In this document: positions 56,053 to 61,377 of the stretch, piece by piece
Position numbering within the stretch: the stretch's first letter is position 1
Layout: the number at the start of each line of letters is the position of its first letter
Assembly: GCA_902812465.1 (NCBI GenBank)
Contig: CADDZE010000022.1
Span: 1-61,377, forward strand
DNA from: Acidobacteriota bacterium
GTDB taxonomy: Bacteria > Acidobacteriota > Terriglobia > UBA7540
DNA: 61,377 nucleotides
Direction of reading: 5' to 3'
Translations under genes and position numbers: made by a program
Notes under the pieces: model-generated
What the model was told of the DNA's origin: nothing
What the model saw: the letters and a program-made list of their open reading frames with translations, nothing else
The model's database searches: none

Positions 56053-58749
56053 TTACGACTGAATCTGCCGCTTCAATTCCGCCAGCAGGTTGAGGGCTTC
56101 GATGGGCTTCATGGTATCGAGGTCCGCTTGCTCGATGGCGCGCACGACTTCCGCGTTGAGAGGCGTAAAAATCGTCAATTGCACCGGGTTGGTACCAGGT
56201 GACTCCGCGCCTCCCGCCAGCCGGCCGCTGAGGCTATGCGCCCTGCGCTCGTGGCTCGCCAGAATCTCGCGCGCGCGTTCGATGACGCTGGGTGGCAGGC
56301 CCGCCAGGCGCGCCACCTCGACGCCGTAGCTCTTATCGGCGGCGCCGGGCTCCACTTTGCGAAGGAAGACGATGTTCGAACCGGACTCCTTAACCGACAC
56401 GTGGTAGTTACGCACCCCGGGCAAGAGGTCGGCGAGCTCGGTCAGCTCGTGGTAGTGGGTGGCAAAGAGCGTCTTGGCGCGGGTGTGAGCCTGGAGGTGT
56501 TCGACCACCGCCCAGGCGATGGCCAGCCCGTCGTAGGTGGCAGTGCCCCGCCCGACCTCATCCAGCAGCACCAGGCTGTCCGGCGTCGCTGTGTTGAGGA
56601 TGCCCGCCGCTTCCGTCATCTCCACCATGAACGTCGACCGCCCCCGCGCCAGGTTGTCGGAGGCGCCGATGCGGGTGAAGATGCGGTCGAGCAGCGGCAG
56701 CTGGGCGCGCTCGGCGGGCACGAAGCAACCCATCTGGGCCATCAGGCAGATCAGCGCCGCCTGGCGCAGATAGGTCGACTTGCCGCCCATATTGGGCCCC
56801 GTGATGATCAGGATGCGGTCGCTGGTTGCGTTCAGGTAGAGGTCGTTCGGGATGAACCGCGACTCGCCTTCATTCAGACGCTCGATGACCGGGTGGCGGC
56901 CCTGGACCACCAGCAGCGTGCCGTCACTCGAGAACTGGGGGCGCCGGTAGTCGCGCTCGCTCGCCAGCCAGGCGAAGCAAGCCAGCACGTCGAGCTCCGC
57001 CACCACGGCAGCGGTGCGGCGGATGCGCCCCGCTTGCTGCGCCACGCGACGCCGGACATCCAGGAAGAGGTCGCGCTCGAGCGCCTGCAGCTTCTCCTCC
57101 GCTTCCAGGATGCGTGCCTCCAGCTCCTTCAGCTCCGGAGTCGTGAAGCGCTCGGCGTTCACCAGGGTCTGCTTGCGTTCGTAGTCGGCGGGCACCAGCG
57201 GCAGGTTGGGCTTCGAGACTTCCAGATAGTAACCGAACACCTGGTTGAAGCGCACCTTTAACGAGGCGATGCCCGTGCGCTCGCGCTCCCGCGTTTCGAT
57301 TTGGGCCACCAGGCTCTTGCTGTTCTGGCTGAGGCTGCGCAGCGCGTCGAGCTCCTGGTGGTAGCCGGGGCGGATCAACCCGCCTTCGTTGAGCAGGGCG
57401 GGCGGCTCGGGATGAATCGAGCGCTCGAGCAAGCTGTGGACATCGTCCAGCTCGTCGAGGTTCTCGCGCAGTTGTACCAGGCGGGCGGAGGCGGCTCCGA
57501 CAAGCTGCCGGCGGATGGCGGGCAGGCGGGCAAGAGAGAGCTTGAGCGCCGCCAGGTCGCGAGGGTTGGCGGTTTCGAGAGCCACCCGGCTGAGAAGGCG
57601 CTCCAGGTCCTGGATCTGGCCGAGGATTCGTCGCAGCTCGTCGCGGCGAATGCTATCCTTCACCAACTCGTCGACGGCCTCCAGGCGGGCTTCAATCTCC
57701 GCGCGATCCATCGACGGCCGCAGCATCCAGTGCTTGAGCAGCCGCGCGCCCAGCGAAGTGGCGCACTGGTCGAGCGTGGCAAACAGCGTGGCATCGCGCC
57801 GGCCGCCCGAAAGGGGTTCGATGAGCTCGAGGTTGCGCAGCGTCGTGGGATCAAGCACGAGGCAGTCCTGCTGCTGGTAAAAGCGGATGCCATCGAGGTG
57901 GGCCAGCGAACCGCGCTGCGTCTCGCGCACATAATGCAGGATGGCTCCCGCGGCGCGCGTTGCCAGGGGATGCTCCTCTAGGCCGTAGCCGGCCAGTGTC
58001 GCAACACCGAAGTGCTCGCGGAGCAGGCGGCTCGTGTACTCGTGGCTGAACACCCATTCATCCAGGCGAGTCTCGGTGTAGAGCGGGGGGCTGGAGCTGG
58101 CCGTCAGCTTGACTTCAGCACCCTCATTGCCGCTTTCGCCCTCGCCGGCGGTCAAGGCCACTTTTCGGCCCTTGCAGTGGGATTTAAAACCGGAGATCGG
58201 AGCATTCTCCTCGGGCAGGAGCAGCTCGCTGGGACCGAGGCGCTCAAGTTCTTCAGCCAGGCGCATCCGGGCTTCGCGCGTGCGCCACTCGGTGGCGCGG
58301 AACTCGCCCGTCGAAAGGTCGGTCAAGGCCAAGCCCGCCCCGTCGTGATCAATCACCGCGGCGGCCAGATAGTTGTTGGCACGAGGTTCGAGCACCTGCG
58401 CATCGATGGCCGTGCCCGGCGTCACGACGCGGGTCACCTCGCGCTTCACTAACTTTCGGGCGAAGCGCGGGTCCTCCACCTGATCGCAGATGGCAACGCG
58501 GTAGCCCTTGCGCACCAGTTTGGCGATGTATCCCTCGGCCGCGTGATAGGGCACGCCGCACATAGGGATGGCCTGGCCCTTCTCCTTGTTCCGCGAGGTT
58601 AGAGTGATCTGCAGTTCGCGGGAGGCGACGACGGCGTCCTCAAAAAAAAGCTCGTAAAAGTCTCCCAGGCGGAAGAGCAGAAGCGCGTCCGGGTGGCGTT
58701 CCTTCACCGCACCGTACTGGCGCATGAGGGGGGTGGAGAACTCGGTCAT
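56053..58749 (-). CDS. mutS: DNA mismatch repair protein MutS
   Basis: An 898-aa MutS from the ATG at 58749 (MTEFSTPLMRQYGAVKERHP); the frame is open to 58899 but that part has no homology. The mismatch-reading motif is LLLFRLGDFYELFFEDAV (GxFYE). Connector, lever, clamp and ATPase domains follow: YYLEVSKPNLPLVPADYERK, IITGPNMGGKSTYLRQAALI (Walker A, about residue 650), SLVLLDEVGRGTATYDGLAI (Walker B) and TLFATHYHELTELADLL (His switch). It starts methyl- or nick-directed mismatch repair with MutL. A linker at KGRKVALTAGEGESGNEGAE is longer than usual, within the family's variation. Confidence 0.97.
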   Translation of the reverse strand: MTEFSTPLMRQYGAVKERHPDALLLFRLGDFYELFFEDAVVASRELQITLTSRNKEKGQAIPMCGVPYHAAEGYIAKLVRKGYRVAICDQVEDPRFARKLVKREVTRVVTPGTAIDAQVLEPRANNYLAAAVIDHDGAGLALTDLSTGEFRATEWRTREARMRLAEELERLGPSELLLPEENAPISGFKSHCKGRKVALTAGEGESGNEGAEVKLTASSSPPLYTETRLDEWVFSHEYTSRLLREHFGVATLAGYGLEEHPLATRAAGAILHYVRETQRGSLAHLDGIRFYQQQDCLVLDPTTLRNLELIEPLSGGRRDATLFATLDQCATSLGARLLKHWMLRPSMDRAEIEARLEAVDELVKDSIRRDELRRILGQIQDLERLLSRVALETANPRDLAALKLSLARLPAIRRQLVGAASARLVQLRENLDELDDVHSLLERSIHPEPPALLNEGGLIRPGYHQELDALRSLSQNSKSLVAQIETRERERTGIASLKVRFNQVFGYYLEVSKPNLPLVPADYERKQTLVNAERFTTPELKELEARILEAEEKLQALERDLFLDVRRRVAQQAGRIRRTAAVVAELDVLACFAWLASERDYRRPQFSSDGTLLVVQGRHPVIERLNEGESRFIPNDLYLNATSDRILIITGPNMGGKSTYLRQAALICLMAQMGCFVPAERAQLPLLDRIFTRIGASDNLARGRSTFMVEMTEAAGILNTATPDSLVLLDEVGRGTATYDGLAIAWAVVEHLQAHTRAKTLFATHYHELTELADLLPGVRNYHVSVKESGSNIVFLRKVEPGAADKSYGVEVARLAGLPPSVIERAREILASHERRAHSLSGRLAGGAESPGTNPVQLTIFTPLNAEVVRAIEQADLDTMKPIEALNLLAELKRQIQS

Positions 58750-58892
58750 AAGGTCCGGCGAGCCATTATGTTGTCCAGCGTTCCAATTTGGCAAACCCAA
58801 TTTGAAACGAAAGCGGGGACTTCTCGCAGCCCTATTTCCGCTGAAGGGCTCGCCTGCGTCTTGTTTGCGTCTGGAAAAACTCCATAAATCAT

Positions 58893-59089
58893 AAGTCACT
58901 GATTCTAAGTAATATTACGGCTTTGTTTGCTAAAAAACGCATGCGTGCCGCCTTCCTCTGATGATGAGCGCTGACCCTTGAGCCGACGAATGCCCCCCTG
59001 GGCGTCCCCGGCTTGAAAGCCGCTTCTCGGCAACCGTTCCCTAGATTGCAAATCATTGATTCTAAGCAACATTACGGCTTTGTTTGCGC
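58893..59089 (-). repeat. Pair of 38-bp direct repeats
   Basis: 58893-58930 and 59052-59089 are direct copies, identical at 34 of 38 positions, ending ...ATTACGGCTTTGTTTGC. On the minus strand they read GCAAACAAAGCCGTAATGTT then GCTTAGAATCA, a diverged relative of the ATGTTGYTGAAAAT core found at 28.3, 49.7 and 59.4 kb. They lie in the 795-bp gap between the mutS and hpt genes, which otherwise has no recognisable gene. Confidence 0.8.
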
Positions 59090-59379
59090 ACCAGTTGGCG
59101 CTTGGTTCTCTACAACTCGTACATATTGGAAGGAGGCTTCCTGCTGTGAGGCTAATTTGAACAGTGCCGCCGGTTGGTGCACGCTTGGACAGGCCAGCCA
59201 GTCTTGCCATGGGATCCCTCCCGCTAGGGCAGCGGCGGGAGCTTGTATTCCTCAGTTAACCCTGAGTATAAGTCGCGTGGCCAGGGCGGTCAATCGTCGC
59301 GTTCCCGCGGCTCTGCGGTGCGCCCGGGCGATGAGGCGAGTCACGCTTTGCGCGGTCGCCTTCCGAAGCCGATCTCGAT

Positions 59380-59412
59380 TTTTCAACAACATATCCGGTT
59401 CGTTTGGTCAAA
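59380..59412 (-). repeat. Dispersed intergenic repeat, copy B (33 bp perfect)
   Basis: The minus strand equals copy A at 28251-28283 over 33 bp without a mismatch. The bases after the block also agree loosely (GATCGGC in both). It sits in the same mutS-hpt gap as the 38-bp direct repeats. Confidence 0.85.
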
Positions 59413-59544
59413 TTTGATGTGTGCAGCGCTGGCTGGCGCGATCGTTCCCGGCCGGCTTGGCAGCGTCCGAAAATGACTCATACTATGTGTACAAATCCCA
59501 CAGGATGTTCACCGGCAGAGAGCCTTGGACAAGGCGCACGTTGT

Positions 59545-60141
59545 TTACCAATGAAACTTTTTGTCAGAAAGGGGACGGCGACCAGGCGTGTCTTTTGGGC
59601 AAGAAGGGGGCACCAGTGGCAGGCGGCAAAGGTGGGGAAGCTGGCGGTAGTTCTGGTCGTAATCGAGGCCGTAGCCGACAACGAACGCGTCGGGGATGGT
59701 GAAGCCGACGTAATCGGCGTGCACGGGGCGAGTTCGGCGTCCCGGCTTATCGAGCAGTACGACCGTCTTCAGGCTGCGCGGCTGGCGGGCGGCGAGCAGC
59801 TCCTGCAGGTAATGGAAGGTTTCGCCGGTATCGAGGATGTCTTCCACCACTAGCACGTCCAGCCCTTCGATGCTCTGGTCCAGGTCCTTCGTGATTTTGA
59901 CCTCGCCAGAGGAGGTGGTGGACTTGCCATAGCTGGCGACGCCCAGGAAGTCGACGGTAATGTGCTCGAGGCGCAGTTCGCGAACCAGGTCGGCCAGGAA
60001 GATCCACGCCCCCTTCAGGATTCCGACGATGAGAAGTGGCCGCCCCGCATAATCGGCCGAGATCTGGGCGGCGAGCTCGCGCACGCGCCGGGCGATCTGT
60101 TCGGCCGAAAGCAAGACCTCGGGCTGGGGCGAAGCGGACAC
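59545..60141 (-). CDS. hpt: Hypoxanthine phosphoribosyltransferase
   Basis: A 198-aa type I phosphoribosyltransferase. LLSAEQIARRVRELAAQISA, PLLIVGILKGAWIFLADLVR, STTSSGEVKITKDLDQSIEG and the PRPP-binding VLVVEDILDTGETFHYLQEL, plus SLKTVVLLDKPGRR and DYVGFTIPDAFVVGYGLDYD, are all standard. It salvages hypoxanthine or guanine with PRPP to IMP or GMP. The start is uncertain: I use a GTG at 60141, near where family members begin; a TTG at 60231 would add 30 unrelated residues. Confidence 0.94.
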   Translation of the reverse strand: MSASPQPEVLLSAEQIARRVRELAAQISADYAGRPLLIVGILKGAWIFLADLVRELRLEHITVDFLGVASYGKSTTSSGEVKITKDLDQSIEGLDVLVVEDILDTGETFHYLQELLAARQPRSLKTVVLLDKPGRRTRPVHADYVGFTIPDAFVVGYGLDYDQNYRQLPHLCRLPLVPPSCPKDTPGRRPLSDKKFHW

Positions 60142-60294
60142 GGAAACGCCAGGCTGTGGATTATGGTGCTTGCATGGCCGTCCACCTTGCGGGAGCAGAG
60201 CTTCCTGCCGGGGCCGGCCATTGACGCCCAATGACGCTGTCTGTTAACGTGGACTCTCAGGTCCAGCAGGCATTCTGAATCCCAAGGAGTTCGC

Positions 60295-60555
60295 GTGGCA
60301 AGTCACAAGTCCGCCTTGAAGCGCATCAAGCAGACGCGTGCCCGGACGGCGCGCAACCGGGCCCATCGCACGCGGCTGCGTCACCAGATTCGCAAACTGC
60401 GGTCGGCGCTGGAAGCCAAGGACAAAGCCCTGGCCGAATCCCTGCTGCGTCCGACGCTGGCGCTGATCGACCATTCCGTAAGCAAAGGTATCCTGCACCG
60501 CAACACCGCCGCCCGCTACAAGTCACGGCTTACCCTCCGCTTCAACGCGCTCTGA
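60295..60555 (+). CDS. rpsT: 30S ribosomal protein S20
   Basis: An 86-aa basic protein with the S20 plan: MASHKSALKRIKQTRARTAR, NRAHRTRLRHQIRKLRSALE and SVSKGILHRNTAARYKSRLT. It binds the 5' domain and h44 of 16S rRNA early in 30S assembly. GTG start with AAGGAG just upstream. Confidence 0.98.
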   Translation: MASHKSALKRIKQTRARTARNRAHRTRLRHQIRKLRSALEAKDKALAESLLRPTLALIDHSVSKGILHRNTAARYKSRLTLRFNAL

Positions 60556-60563
60556 GGGTTGTG

Positions 60564-60596
60564 GGCGTCTTGGGCTCCGGGCTTCGAGAAGACGCC
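60564..60596 (+). terminator. Hairpin after rpsT
   Basis: GGCGTCTT (60564-60571) can pair with AAGACGCC (60589-60596) across 17 nt, starting 8 nt after the rpsT stop. No T run follows, so it could be a weak terminator or a processing hairpin. Confidence 0.35.
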
Positions 60597-60719
60597 GGAG
60601 GGCGTCCATTCCTCAGATCCGGGCAACGGCTTCGGTCGTCGGCCATTCGCCGCGAATCATCTCGCGGAGGGGAATCTTGGCCGCCGCTCGGGCGCTCGCC
60701 GTGGCAGGAGGTCAGCTCG

Positions 60720-61377
60720 TTAGCTCTCGGCCTCAGCCGGCAACGCGGGCTCGCCGATCGTTCCGCTTTCGGCGCTCCGGCCCCTGACAATCTGCCAAAC
60801 CAGAAACTCGAGCAGAATTTTGGCGTCCTTCCAGGACGACTTCAGGTTCAAGTCGGTGGCGTGGACCAGCCGCATAGCAGCTCGCAGCTCCTCGGGTGAA
60901 TAGGCCTTGGCCACGCGCGGGGCGAGGGCATAGGTGGATAGCGGATTTGACCAACCGCCGCCGTAGCCCGAGCCATACCGCGGCCCCCCGGTCCATCCGG
61001 GTGACGCCTCCGTTCGTAGCGCTTGCCGGAACAGGTCGCCAATCGACCACAGGAGGAGCGTCTCAGGTTCCTTGCTAGCCAGCAAGCGGTGCAGTGTGGC
61101 CAGCGCCGCGGCACAATGGCGCTCGGCGAGCGCCTCCAGCAGCCGGCCAATTTCGTGCTCTTCGCGAAAGCTGACGATCAGTTCCAGGTCCGCGGGATCG
61201 AGGCGCTTGATTCCTGGCCGTGCCGCCAGCACCTTCTCCATCTCGGTGCGCAACCAGAGGAGGTTGGCGCCCGCCTGCCGGGCGCCACGCTCGGCGGGCT
61301 GCTCGAAGCGGGCGGCCACGGTTTCAGCCAGCCGGTCGTCGATCTCCACCTGCGAGCGGCGCAGGTAGTGCTTCAGC
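60720..61377 (-). CDS. holA: DNA polymerase III delta subunit, C-terminal part
   Basis: The frame is open to the window edge and the N-terminal part lies beyond it. Visible are LKHYLRRSQVEIDDRLAETV, GANLLWLRTEMEKVLAARPG, LIVSFREEHEIGRLLEALAE, LHRLLASKEPETLLLWSIGD, LFRQALRTEA and the C-terminal LVHATDLNLKSSWKDAKILL, matching domains II-III of HolA. HolA opens the beta clamp within the clamp loader. A Gly/Tyr-rich run (GGPRYGSGYGGGWSN) in front of AKAYSPEELRAAMRLV is an insertion also common in GC-rich relatives. It is convergent with rpsT. Confidence 0.9.
   Translation of the reverse strand, partial: LKHYLRRSQVEIDDRLAETVAARFEQPAERGARQAGANLLWLRTEMEKVLAARPGIKRLDPADLELIVSFREEHEIGRLLEALAERHCAAALATLHRLLASKEPETLLLWSIGDLFRQALRTEASPGWTGGPRYGSGYGGGWSNPLSTYALAPRVAKAYSPEELRAAMRLVHATDLNLKSSWKDAKILLEFLVWQIVRGRSAESGTIGEPALPAEAES

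Noticed and set aside
58750-58899. N-terminal extension of MutS
   Set aside because: No homology in this part and it covers the start of the repeat-rich gap.
60000-60300. Shared bidirectional promoter of hpt and rpsT
   Set aside because: I could not find convincing -35/-10 pairs on either strand.

Overview
This is a GC-rich bacterial chromosome segment that reads most like an acidobacterium. The evidence is its family mix: threonine synthase with an N-terminal zinc-ribbon, a DedA-rhodanese fusion, an M1 peptidase, a VPS10/BNR remnant, a NAD-epimerase/carboxymuconolactone-decarboxylase/ECF locus, the futalosine menaquinone enzyme MqnE, an archease-RtcB cluster and several secreted peptidases. 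This assignment is inference, because no rRNA lies in the window.

Layout. 1-2.9 kb is a gene graveyard. It holds a decayed NAD-epimerase and an AhpD/carboxymuconolactone decarboxylase that were once translationally coupled, a frameshifted ECF sigma factor, and a tyrosine integrase remnant ending 93 bp from the 3' end of a tRNA-Gly(CCC). 3.2-5.2 kb is a riboswitch operon: promoter, SAM-I (S-box) aptamer, intrinsic terminator, threonine synthase, then an Fe(II)-trafficking-type small protein. 5.3-13.3 kb carries envelope and proteolysis genes (thioredoxin-like protein, HtpX, membrane protein, frameshifted beta-propeller, M1 and M20 peptidases, VPS10 stub). 13.3-18.1 kb has a DedA-rhodanese gene interrupted by one in-frame TGA, then a tightly overlapping hemH-hemG-hemE operon. 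18.2-24.9 kb is a plus-strand series: uvrA (with an in-frame insertion), an uncharacterised conserved gene, a CPBP protease and a NodU/CmcH-type carbamoyltransferase. 25-30.9 kb holds a sodium:solute symporter, YggS, thymidylate kinase, a conserved polytopic membrane protein, a TPR lipoprotein-like gene and a wrecked aspartyl protease. 31-35 kb is a minus-strand cluster (MBL-like, SDR, LutA-like, LutB-like). 35.2-41.6 kb carries an M19 dipeptidase, a peptidyl-prolyl isomerase, mqnE, archease, an MBL-like protein and rtcB. 41.7-49.1 kb has bacterioferritin, a HAMP protein without an output domain, a PspC protein, two transporters and a GH20 hexosaminidase. 50.2-61.4 kb has a GAF-GAF-sigma54 activator, Sua5/YrdC, a YdcF-like protein, anmK, a NagZ-like GH3 protein, mutS, hpt, rpsT and the C-terminal part of holA, which runs off the end.

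Working together: HemE, HemG and HemH are the terminal steps of heme synthesis. AnmK and the NagZ-like protein overlap by 8 nt and belong to murein recycling, though the NagZ-like protein has lost key active-site residues. Archease is the activator of RtcB and sits one gene upstream of it. GH20 and the adjacent symporter could release and import an amino sugar.

The least ordinary signals are (i) the TGA in the CxC motif of the DedA-rhodanese gene with a hairpin just 3' of it, (ii) a SAM-I riboswitch controlling a threonine-synthase-family gene, (iii) a family of short dispersed intergenic repeats sharing an ATGTTGYTGAAAAT-like core, (iv) two metallo-beta-lactamase-fold proteins that have both lost the metal-binding signature, and (v) an inverted-repeat insertion inside uvrA.
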